Positions 1-5,988 of a stretch of DNA of 5,988 bases are shown here, in pieces; within the stretch, counting starts at the first letter, position 1; every line of letters begins with the position of its first letter. A program made the translations under genes and the position numbers. The stretch is from the NCBI GenBank assembly GCA_030740295.1, contig JASLXP010001057.1, positions 1 to 5,988 of the forward strand, in the 5' to 3' direction. The notes beneath the pieces were generated by a model. That model did no database searches, was not told where the DNA came from, and worked only from the letters and a program-made list of their open reading frames with translations. The DNA is from Planctomycetota bacterium (GTDB lineage Bacteria > Planctomycetota > PUPC01 > JACPCR01).

Positions 1-378
1 CCCCACAGCGAAAATAATCCCGGCATCCAGAACCGCCTCCACGATGGATCGGCATCCTTCCGCATCCGGAGCCATCGGTTTTTCGAGCAGCATGTGATAG
101 CCCTTCTGCGCGAATGCAACCGCAGGGGCGACATGCATCGCGTCCTGCGTGGCGACGACCACCGCGTCCGCGAATCGCTCGCGCTGTGCGGCTTCCTTCC
201 AATCGGTGAATGAGTTTTCTGTGGGAATTCCATGACGCTTCGCGAGGTCTTCTCGATACCAGTCGCGCGGCTCCGCGACACCGACGACTTTGGCCTCGTC
301 GGGGAACTTCTCTGCGAAACTGGAATAGGCGCCGCCGCGGCTGCCGGCGCCGATGATGAGAATCGTGACTGGGTTCAT
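1..378 (-). CDS. Gfo/Idh/MocA family oxidoreductase, N-terminal part (3' truncated by window edge)
   Basis: This is the first 126 residues of a NAD(P)-dependent dehydrogenase of the Gfo/Idh/MocA family, which commonly oxidises or reduces sugars, inositols or related polyols in the cytoplasm. The protein opens MNPVTILIIGAGSRGGAY, a beta strand followed by the glycine-rich dinucleotide-binding turn (GAGSRG, residues 10-15). VVGVAEPRDW (residues 31-40) is the second Rossmann strand, with an acidic residue at its end. DAVVVATQDAMH (residues 71-82) and the hallmark EKP (residues 99-101) follow; in this family the EKP lysine is catalytic or contacts the cofactor. The visible part ends at IIFAVG, where family members normally continue into the C-terminal alpha/beta substrate domain. 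The ATG at 376-378 is the first possible start because an in-frame TGA (379-381) lies directly before it. A weak AAGG ribosome-binding sequence (386-389) stands 7 bases upstream. There is no signal peptide. The substrate cannot be told from the N-terminal half. Confidence 0.93.
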   Translation of the reverse strand, partial: MNPVTILIIGAGSRGGAYSSFAEKFPDEAKVVGVAEPRDWYREDLAKRHGIPTENSFTDWKEAAQRERFADAVVVATQDAMHVAPAVAFAQKGYHMLLEKPMAPDAEGCRSIVEAVLDAGIIFAVG

Positions 379-385
379 TCAGCAG

Positions 386-389
386 CCTT
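386..389 (-). promoter_or_regulatory. Weak ribosome binding site of the oxidoreductase gene
   Basis: AAGG on the minus strand lies 7 bases before the ATG at 376-378. It is a short but well-placed Shine-Dalgarno match. The rest of the 379-454 gap holds only trivial 8-base palindromes (TCTGCAGA at 417-424, GAGATCTC at 449-456) and no convincing promoter or terminator, so read-through from the propeller gene is possible. Confidence 0.4.
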
Positions 390-454
390 GTTGGTTCAGA
401 GGAGTATTTGATCCCGTCTGCAGATGTGAATTGATGGGCCGCGAGCTGGAGATC

Positions 455-3400
455 TCATTTCGCGCCATAGCACACAACATTGCCCTTTCGCGTTGAGATA
501 AACAACTGGCCCTCTACGGCTGCCATGCCGTCCCACACGGGCAGCGCATCGAGTTTGTATTCGGCAAGCTTCGAGCCGTCCGCAGTTGAGACGGCCCAGA
601 GGTGCGCGCCATCTTTGCCATTGAGCGCGGCATCCTGCCTGGACAGGGCCTCGTGAATCTTCTCGTCTTTGTTGACCAGCTTTGAGAAAGTCTCTTCTTC
701 ATTGATGATGTCCGGCGGGCCCGCAATGAAAAGCGTCTTGCCGGAGAGCAGCATGGCCTGGACGAGGAGCGGGATGTCCTGTGTCCAGTCCCGCTGGATG
801 GTGCTTCCGCCGCTGCGATTCGCGCGCATGGAAGGCTTGGGTTTGAAGGCCAGGGCCGCGCCGCGCTGGCCTTCTGCCGCGGTCGCGTCCTTTACATCGC
901 CTTCTTCTTTTTCTTCTGCAAGGTTCTTCGCCTTCCCTTCTGCAAAATTGCAGTGAAGGATGAGTCGGGCCTTTGCCGCCGCGGTGTCTTTGGTAGTGGC
1001 CGCATGTTTGGCGATCTCTTCAGGGCTGACCTCGCCGAAGTAGACACGGGCCTCTTCGATCATGCCGGTGAACAGATTCGGGCTTCTGTATTTTCCGACC
1101 TCGCCCGCGTCGTCTCCACCGATTTGCAGCGTCTGGATCGGCTGGGAGGTGATGAAGGCACCTTTCGCTTTGCCGGCTGATTTACCGTCGATGAATAGCT
1201 CCAGTTCTTTGTCCGCGCTCAACACACCCGCGAGGTGAACCCATCGGCCTGTGATTTTCTGCTTGGCGGTGACTGAATAGATCTCATTGGCGGAGCGAAT
1301 CGAAAACACTGGACGCCCCTTCTCCAGGTGCAGCGCGTAGCCCTGGGCAGGCCCGCCTCGAGCAACGATGACACCGGTCGGCGTGGTGGCCTTGAGCCAG
1401 GCTTCCGCGGCAAGCGGAGTTTTCGTGGGGTCGTTCTTTTTCGTGTTGCCAAAGTGAACCATCGAGGCGCCTCCGGCAGCTTTGCCTCGGCGTCTGGCTT
1501 TGGGGGCGGGTACCAGCTTCAGGGCTTCCTCCTCTTTCAACGAACCCTCTGCTACTTTCTTATCAGCCGCGAAGAGCTGGTGCTCGATGATGGTTGTCCA
1601 GCGCAGGTATTGGGGCTTGCGGCCGAAGCCGTAGACCTTGGAATCATCGGCCACCAGCAGCCTGCCCGCGGGAGCCCACTTGGCCGCCTGGTAGTAACCG
1701 TTGTGCCCGCCGGCAATGGTCTTTCCGTAAACCCAGTATGAGCGATGAAAATACGAATCATCAAGGTAACCGGTCGATGAAAAGATATGCGCTCCCTCGC
1801 CGGCCTGGACGCGCCCCTGTTCCAGCGCGTTGCCCGAGAACGGGCCGAGGGTTATCCGTTTGCCTTCGAGATCGAATTTCTGCGAGCGCATGTAGACAAA
1901 CTTGCCATCGCTCGAAAGCACATCAGGCAGGCCTACGGGCATCTGCAGAGTCTTGAGCCGGGCCTGAAGGTTCTTGCCGGTCTCAGGATCGACATGATCG
2001 ATGACCTTCTCTGAAATGAGCTCACCCGATGTGGGATTGAGCTTGATGAATCTGAGCCCACCATCGAGGTAGAGCGAGCGCCCGGCAATCGCGTAAAGCA
2101 CATCTTTCTGAATGAGCACGCTGCCGCTTACCGGCCAGACTGATTCGAGCTGTTCAAACGCCATCACGCGGAGATCAGCCGGGGCAGCGCGGAATCGCCA
2201 CACAAGCTCGCCGTCGCTGGCGCGCACGCAGTAAATACTGCCGTCGGCCGAACCGAACACAGCCGTACCTCTATAAATGGTCGGAGGTGAATCCACTCGG
2301 CCGCCCGCTGTGAATGCCCAGACCTTATTTCCAGTCTTTGCATCGAGCGCGTGCACGGTGTGCTGATCGATCTGTGAGACAAAGACTTTGCCGTCCGCAC
2401 TGACAATCGAACTCAGTCTTCCGCCGATATCTGCCTGCCAGGATTCCTTCAGATCCGTCGGGATAGCCACTTCCGTAGAACCGCTGCGGGAAGCATCACG
2501 GCGCAACGTCGGCCAATCGCCGTTTGTGCCGCTGCCAGCGGTCACCTGTCCAAACGCTGCCCCCTTCTCGAGACGATTGCCGTCAGGTGCGCTCACTTTG
2601 ATCTGGCGCGACGCAGTCGGCGCTAGCGCGTTGAAGCCGTAGAGCTTGGCTTCGGGGTAGCATGCGCAGTTGTGTGGCGGCGCGTAGATCAGGCCGTTGC
2701 ATGGAAGGATTCCGTAAAGGCAGCCGCCCCGCACCCAGTGATTGATATTCCAGTCCTTCTTCCTGTAATCAACGAACTCGATGCCCGTGCGTGAAGGCAG
2801 CAGATACTTATCCGTTGCCTTGCCCATATGGCAGCGGTGATGAAACCAGTAAGTGCTGACGTTGGGCGGGAACTCGGCCTTCACTTCACCTGTCCGCGGG
2901 TCGCGGCCGGTGTACACACCCGAATCCCGGGAGGATGTTGTCGGCGCAGACCAGACAATCCCTCCAGCGACGAGCAGGTCTTCGGGCGAAGAATAACCAC
3001 CCCGCGCATGGGGGGCTGTCCAGAGTTCCTTGCCGTCAGCCGCGTTGAATGCCTTCATGGTTCGGTCGCCCCCGGCAAAGAGTACCGTGTCTTTGTAGAT
3101 CACGATCCTTGGTCCGAAGTTGAATGGGATAAACTGACGCCGTTTTGCAGGGCCGGATGTCCAGACTTCCTCGCCAGTTTTACGATTGAGAGCAAACACT
3201 TTTTCGCCGTCGTAATAGAAAAGACGTTCTGCATCCGCGGAGATGGTCAGCGGTGCGACTTTGGATTCCTTCACCCAAAGCCGTTTGCCGGTATCCGTGT
3301 CGAAAGCCATCAATTCGCGGGGCTTTTCGTTCCAGCGATACTCCTTACCGACTCGCCCCTGATCACCCACGTTCAACTTCGGGTTGTAATCAGCGAGAGC

Positions 3401-4363
3401 CCACTGGCCTTTGTTCACGAGGAGGAAGGCCACGCCGTCCGAAACGATAATCTCTTCCGTGCCTTTGCTCTCCTTATAGGAATGAATGGTCTCACCGGTC
3501 GCGGCATCGAGCACAGTAACCGGATCGCCGAGACTGAGCGTGACGAAGACTTTGTCCTTCACAGCAACCAGCCGGCGGGCAAGCTGCGTCGGCCCGCTCT
3601 TCAGAGGCCACAGGTGCGAAAACCATTTGGCAATCGGGCGTTTCCAGAGCACCGTGCCATTAAACGCATCCCTGGCGATGAGCGACCACTTCGGCGGGAG
3701 CTGAATCGAGACCCGTGAGCCTTCATCCTGGATGTAGAAGATGCGGCCACCCGTCGAAACCAGCGCACTCATGCTGGCCATGCGATCGTGATGCCGGGAC
3801 CAGCGCGGGCTGCCAATCCACTGCAGGTGCCGAGGCGGTCCGACCACGTCGTCATGCGCGACTGCGTTGCTGCTCGCATCGTGGAGGAAATGGGTCCATT
3901 CATCGATCGTGCTGGGCACGGGCTTGGTGGTCTTCAGCCAGTTGTTTCCTTTCTTAGTGTAAACGACCCCGCCTGGCACGAGTACGCGCAACATTTCCTG
4001 GTTGGAGATGCTTCCGGCTTTTTCAGCAACGATCAGGTTGACCATGTTGTCTGTGTAGGGCAGGCGACCGTTGACCCGATCTGCTGAGACAGTTCCATAC
4101 AGCCCAGTGGCCTGGATGTTCTTGCGGGCGGCCTGAACATGTGCCGCGTCAGCATCAAGGCCATGGACCATGTAGCTCTGGTTCGCCCGAAGCGCTATCG
4201 TCAGTTTGCCATCGCCACATCCGAGATGGACGACTAATCCGCCCCTGACGCCCGTGGCCTCGAGGATTGCCTGTGCCTGCTTTTGAGGGGACTGGGCGAA
4301 GCCGCATGTGAAAGAAAAGAAACAGAGAGAAAGTAGAGAGACTGCTCTTGTGGACTTAATCAA
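455..4363 (-). CDS. Exported multidomain protein: methyltransferase-like fold, PQQ-type beta-propeller repeats and a nested LamG-like domain
   Basis: This 1302-residue protein appears to be secreted to the periplasm or cell surface. Residues 1-23 form a Sec signal peptide (basic MIKSTR, a hydrophobic core, and likely cleavage after GFA before Q24). Residues 33-145 resemble a class I SAM methyltransferase: motif I VVHLGCGDG (44-52), the acidic strand end GLDAD (68-72), PYTDNMVNLIV (102-112) and LVPGGV (128-133). Blades of a PQQ/BamB-like propeller follow, with repeats such as ARDAFNGTVLWKR (230-242), AFDTDTGKRLW (353-363), ALNRKTGEEVW (391-401) and AFNAADGKELW (438-448), ending in a Cys/His-rich closing segment (508-568). 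A second propeller begins near residue 613 (HALDAKTGNKVW, YCVRASDGELVW). It is interrupted at about 967-1180 by a LamG-like module and resumes near 1192, ending LFISTRKGNVVCYG. The TTG start is supported by an in-frame TAA just upstream, the signal peptide and a strong ribosome binding site. The function is unknown. Ligand or carbohydrate binding at the surface is inferred from the folds, and no catalytic site is evident. Confidence 0.9.
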   Translation of the reverse strand: MIKSTRAVSLLSLCFFSFTCGFAQSPQKQAQAILEATGVRGGLVVHLGCGDGKLTIALRANQSYMVHGLDADAAHVQAARKNIQATGLYGTVSADRVNGRLPYTDNMVNLIVAEKAGSISNQEMLRVLVPGGVVYTKKGNNWLKTTKPVPSTIDEWTHFLHDASSNAVAHDDVVGPPRHLQWIGSPRWSRHHDRMASMSALVSTGGRIFYIQDEGSRVSIQLPPKWSLIARDAFNGTVLWKRPIAKWFSHLWPLKSGPTQLARRLVAVKDKVFVTLSLGDPVTVLDAATGETIHSYKESKGTEEIIVSDGVAFLLVNKGQWALADYNPKLNVGDQGRVGKEYRWNEKPRELMAFDTDTGKRLWVKESKVAPLTISADAERLFYYDGEKVFALNRKTGEEVWTSGPAKRRQFIPFNFGPRIVIYKDTVLFAGGDRTMKAFNAADGKELWTAPHARGGYSSPEDLLVAGGIVWSAPTTSSRDSGVYTGRDPRTGEVKAEFPPNVSTYWFHHRCHMGKATDKYLLPSRTGIEFVDYRKKDWNINHWVRGGCLYGILPCNGLIYAPPHNCACYPEAKLYGFNALAPTASRQIKVSAPDGNRLEKGAAFGQVTAGSGTNGDWPTLRRDASRSGSTEVAIPTDLKESWQADIGGRLSSIVSADGKVFVSQIDQHTVHALDAKTGNKVWAFTAGGRVDSPPTIYRGTAVFGSADGSIYCVRASDGELVWRFRAAPADLRVMAFEQLESVWPVSGSVLIQKDVLYAIAGRSLYLDGGLRFIKLNPTSGELISEKVIDHVDPETGKNLQARLKTLQMPVGLPDVLSSDGKFVYMRSQKFDLEGKRITLGPFSGNALEQGRVQAGEGAHIFSSTGYLDDSYFHRSYWVYGKTIAGGHNGYYQAAKWAPAGRLLVADDSKVYGFGRKPQYLRWTTIIEHQLFAADKKVAEGSLKEEEALKLVPAPKARRRGKAAGGASMVHFGNTKKNDPTKTPLAAEAWLKATTPTGVIVARGGPAQGYALHLEKGRPVFSIRSANEIYSVTAKQKITGRWVHLAGVLSADKELELFIDGKSAGKAKGAFITSQPIQTLQIGGDDAGEVGKYRSPNLFTGMIEEARVYFGEVSPEEIAKHAATTKDTAAAKARLILHCNFAEGKAKNLAEEKEEGDVKDATAAEGQRGAALAFKPKPSMRANRSGGSTIQRDWTQDIPLLVQAMLLSGKTLFIAGPPDIINEEETFSKLVNKDEKIHEALSRQDAALNGKDGAHLWAVSTADGSKLAEYKLDALPVWDGMAAVEGQLFISTRKGNVVCYGAK

Positions 4364-4370
4364 TTATCGA

Positions 4371-4377
4371 TCCTCCT
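4371..4377 (-). promoter_or_regulatory. Strong Shine-Dalgarno sequence that fixes a TTG start
   Basis: AGGAGGA on the minus strand, near-perfectly complementary to the 16S rRNA 3' end, sits 7 bases before the TTG at 4361-4363. The codon immediately upstream in frame (4364-4366) is TAA, so no earlier start is possible. Starting at the next plausible in-frame initiator downstream would damage the signal peptide. This makes TTG the start of the propeller gene. Confidence 0.85.
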
Positions 4378-4418
4378 GATTGTGCAGCGGCCTTGATTTT
4401 TGGGTTGCCCTTCAGGTG

Positions 4419-4468
4419 CGGCATTTTACGGCGAGGATTCAGATTCGCCTGATGGGCGGGTAATGCCG
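4419..4468 (-). promoter_or_regulatory. Possible folded 5' leader of the propeller gene
   Basis: CGGCATT at 4419-4425 pairs perfectly with AATGCCG at 4462-4468, and the helix can extend by AC (4428-4429) with GT (4460-4461) across a two-base bulge. Directly inside it, GGCGA (4430-4434) pairs with TCGCC (4445-4449). The element lies about 55-105 bases upstream of the TTG start, so it would be in the mRNA leader if transcription begins upstream of it. The pairing is read from the sequence. Any regulatory role is inference, and it matches no riboswitch class I recognise. Confidence 0.3.
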
Positions 4469-4482
4469 TAATGCGGTGATGC
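4459..4482. repeat. Three tandem 8-base repeats
   Basis: On the plus strand the units are GGTAATGC (4459-4466), CGTAATGC (4467-4474) and GGTGATGC (4475-4482), fitting a consensus SGTRATGC with no spacer. The first unit also forms one arm of the possible leader helix. The array lies in the intergenic region upstream of the propeller gene. It could be a set of repeated protein-binding sites or chance low complexity. Confidence 0.5.
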
Positions 4483-4502
4483 GCACTTGGATTTCTGTTG
4501 CT

Positions 4503-4525
4503 CAATGCCCTGGCATTGAATGCCA
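4503..4525. promoter_or_regulatory. Overlapping palindromes, candidate operator
   Basis: Two inverted repeats share a central arm. CAATGCC (4503-4509) pairs with GGCATTG (4512-4518) across a two-base spacer. TGGCATT (4511-4517) pairs with AATGCCA (4519-4525) across a single base. The second is a perfect 15-base palindrome of the kind bound by dimeric regulators. The site is about 140-165 bases upstream of the propeller gene's start. No convincing -35/-10 pair was found nearby, so its relation to a promoter is unknown. Confidence 0.35.
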
Positions 4526-4565
4526 ACAGTGAGGGAGTCTCGATCCAGCGGCCAATCATGGTTCG

Positions 4566-4581
4566 CCGGGGCAGGCCCCGG
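4566..4581 (-). terminator. GC-rich hairpin downstream of the radical SAM gene, possible terminator
   Basis: CCGGGG (4566-4571) and CCCCGG (4576-4581) form a perfect six-pair all-GC stem with a CAGG loop on the plus strand. It starts 38 bases past the stop codon of the radical SAM gene in the direction of transcription. No T-run follows on the minus strand, so it is not a classical intrinsic terminator. It could protect a 3' end or help Rho-type termination. Confidence 0.35.
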
Positions 4582-4619
4582 ACGTGACCCGAAGTCATGT
4601 CCGAAACAGGGATTAAGTA

Positions 4620-5988
4620 TTACGTTTGCGTATTGCCCATAATCCGCTCGTTCCCCTCCTTCGACACCCGGCGCACACGTTCGTAATCATCGAACTTCAT
4701 TCCAAGTTCGCGCATGGCGTAGATGGTCTTGTTTGCCATTAGTGGATCGGATCCGTCGAAACCGTTTCTGATCGCCTTCCCATACTCGACGGTACCCGGT
4801 ATGGGAGAGTACTGGGAAAGAGAAACGCGCGCCTTCCTTTCATGGACGAATCGTACGGATTCGAGCACTTCATCAGCCGGCTGGCCGGGCATGCCGATGA
4901 GGACGTAGGCCATCACATCGCGGGGCGTGAAGCCTGCCTCGTACAGATTTTGTATAGCACGTGAGAATCCGCTGTTGCTGACTTTATTGTCCGAATCCTT
5001 CTGTCGTTCGATGTCCGAAGTCTCGAAGCCAAGGCGAATCGTCTTGAAGCCGGCTGCATGGAGTTTCCTCGCAAGGGATGGTGAGACCATTTCCGTGTGC
5101 AGTCCGTTCGGCGTATGGAAGCGCGCTGTCAGTCCACGATCGATGATGCCCTCACAGATGGCCTCGATGTGCCGCTGGCTCGCGAGCAGAAGCGCGTCGT
5201 CATAAAACGTGATGTCCTGGATGCCGTGATGGCGCACGTACCATTCAATATCGTCAACCACCTTCGGCACCTGCCTCAACCGGAACCTTGGATACAGCAC
5301 GTGCGATGCGCAGTAGGTGCACTTGTAGGGGCATCCCAGCGAGGTCAGCATGCATGCCGAGCTGGGGCGGTCATAGAGGTGGTATGCCGGCCGCGGCATG
5401 TCATCCAACTGGTCGGAGAAGCGAGAGCGGTCGGCATGGTTACCGAAGAAGTCGTCCATCAGCTCGAGCATGTCCCGCTCCCCGCGTCCGGTTATGACTG
5501 CGTCCGCGCCGAGAGTTCTCGCGTGCTCCTCGCAGAGGGTCGCGTAGATGCCGCCGAGTACGATGGGCACGCCGGGGAAAGTCTCCCTTAACACTTCGAT
5601 AGTTTCGGCGACGCCGGGATACCAGTAGCTCATCATGGATGAGAGGCCGATAACCTCGGGCGGTGGAAGCGCATGCAAACGGGATCGGAATTCTTCGGGC
5701 TTCATTCCGTAGCGTTTGAACTTTCGTGGAATATCCCGAAATGCGATCGGCTTCTCGATCTCTTCGCTGTGGATGTAGTGGCAATTGTATTCGCCAAGTA
5801 TCCCTCTCGAGCGCGGCCCGGACTCAGGATCCACGCAGTCAATGAAACAGACCTGGTATCCCTCGGTTTCGAGCACGGAGGCGATATACAGCAGACCAAG
5901 CGGTTTCATCCAGAGATCAAACGCTGTGAAGTCATGAATCCAGGGATTGACCAGCAGGACACTGCGGGAGCCCGATCGCGCCCGCCCA
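4620..5988 (-). CDS. B12-binding-domain-type radical SAM protein (5' truncated by window edge)
   Basis: This is a cytoplasmic radical SAM enzyme of the architecture with an N-terminal B12-binding-like Rossmann domain. Numbering from the Met codon at 5907-5909, the [4Fe-4S]/SAM motif CPYKCTYC (CxxxCxxC) is at residues 193-200, the barrel strand DITFYDDALL at 232-241, LGFETSD at 293-299 and the late-barrel motif IGMPGQPADEV at 338-348. The N-terminal domain shows LGLLYIASVLETEGY (4-18) and VLGGIYATLCEEHA (117-130), both typical of these proteins. The frame stays open upstream of that Met to the window edge, and the added residues include SVLLVNPWIHDFTAFDLW. That is the usual first strand of the domain, so the true start lies beyond 5988. 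No DxHxxG cobalamin-ligand motif is visible, as in many family members, so B12 use is uncertain. The stop is TAA at 4620-4622. The reaction could be methylation or another radical transformation; the substrate is unknown and the neighbours do not reveal it. Confidence 0.9.
   Translation of the reverse strand, partial: GRARSGSRSVLLVNPWIHDFTAFDLWMKPLGLLYIASVLETEGYQVCFIDCVDPESGPRSRGILGEYNCHYIHSEEIEKPIAFRDIPRKFKRYGMKPEEFRSRLHALPPPEVIGLSSMMSYWYPGVAETIEVLRETFPGVPIVLGGIYATLCEEHARTLGADAVITGRGERDMLELMDDFFGNHADRSRFSDQLDDMPRPAYHLYDRPSSACMLTSLGCPYKCTYCASHVLYPRFRLRQVPKVVDDIEWYVRHHGIQDITFYDDALLLASQRHIEAICEGIIDRGLTARFHTPNGLHTEMVSPSLARKLHAAGFKTIRLGFETSDIERQKDSDNKVSNSGFSRAIQNLYEAGFTPRDVMAYVLIGMPGQPADEVLESVRFVHERKARVSLSQYSPIPGTVEYGKAIRNGFDGSDPLMANKTIYAMRELGMKFDDYERVRRVSKEGNERIMGNTQT

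Noticed and set aside
899..921. Pyrimidine-rich low-complexity stretch (CTT/TTC repeats)
   Set aside because: It is in frame and encodes the Glu/Lys-rich EEKEEGD linker of the propeller protein, so no separate element is needed to explain it.
2828..2842. HHRCH as a possible c-type heme site
   Set aside because: A heme c site needs CxxCH. Here a single cysteine precedes the histidine.
2828..3718. A 296-codon open frame on the plus strand, antisense to the propeller gene
   Set aside because: It lies wholly inside a well-supported minus-strand coding region. Its translation is rich in Arg, Pro and Cys with no recognisable domain, as expected for a shadow frame in GC-rich DNA.
4304..4312. Lipoprotein lipobox around C20 of the propeller protein
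   Set aside because: The residues before C20 are SFT. Threonine at -1 does not fit the lipobox, while GFA followed by Q fits signal peptidase I cleavage.
4511..4525. A sigma-54 promoter suggested by TGGCATTCAATGCC on the minus strand
   Set aside because: The GG and GC elements are separated by 8 bases rather than the required 10, so the spacing is wrong.
4484..4530. A sigma-70-type promoter beginning with TTGGCA on the minus strand
   Set aside because: A 17-base spacer leads to GAGCAA, which is not a credible -10 element.
4356..4598. An 80-codon minus-strand frame in the intergenic region, overlapping the propeller gene's start by 8 bases
   Set aside because: It has no ribosome binding site before its ATG and no recognisable motif, and it spans the palindromes and repeats. 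Translational coupling is conceivable but unsupported.

Overview
The window suggests a GC-rich, Gram-negative-type environmental bacterium. The best fit is a member of Planctomycetota or a related PVC or candidate phylum. This rests mainly on the large central gene. Its mix of a signal peptide, a methyltransferase-like fold, PQQ-type propeller blades and a LamG-like insert, with conserved stretches such as DEWTHFLHD and GSPRWSRHHD, is a pattern I recall from those genomes. The taxonomic call is an inference from family resemblance and no marker gene confirms it.

Three protein-coding genes, all on the minus strand, fill almost the whole window. In order of transcription they are: (1) a B12-binding-domain-type radical SAM protein at 4620-5988, whose 5' end lies beyond the right edge; (2) a 256-base intergenic region at 4364-4619 with a GC-rich hairpin, two overlapping palindromes, a triple 8-base tandem repeat and a possible folded mRNA leader; (3) a 1302-residue exported propeller protein at 455-4363, starting at TTG behind a strong Shine-Dalgarno sequence; (4) a 76-base gap at 379-454; and (5) the N-terminal 126 codons of a Gfo/Idh/MocA-type oxidoreductase at 1-378, whose 3' end lies beyond the left edge. 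I see no RNA genes, insertion sequences, CRISPR arrays or integrase-type elements.

No shared pathway can be demonstrated. The propeller gene and the oxidoreductase gene could be co-transcribed: they share a strand, the gap is 76 bases, and I see no clear terminator between them. A secreted propeller/LamG protein next to a Gfo/Idh/MocA enzyme would fit carbohydrate processing, but that is inference. The radical SAM gene is separated from them by the structured intergenic region and is probably a distinct transcription unit.

The most notable observation is inside the large protein. Its LamG-like module appears circularly permuted: the strand that normally opens the fold comes after the part that normally closes it. 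The whole module is nested within a beta-propeller whose last blade follows it. The same protein carries a methyltransferase-type SAM-binding motif behind a secretion signal, which is hard to reconcile with catalysis outside the cytoplasm.
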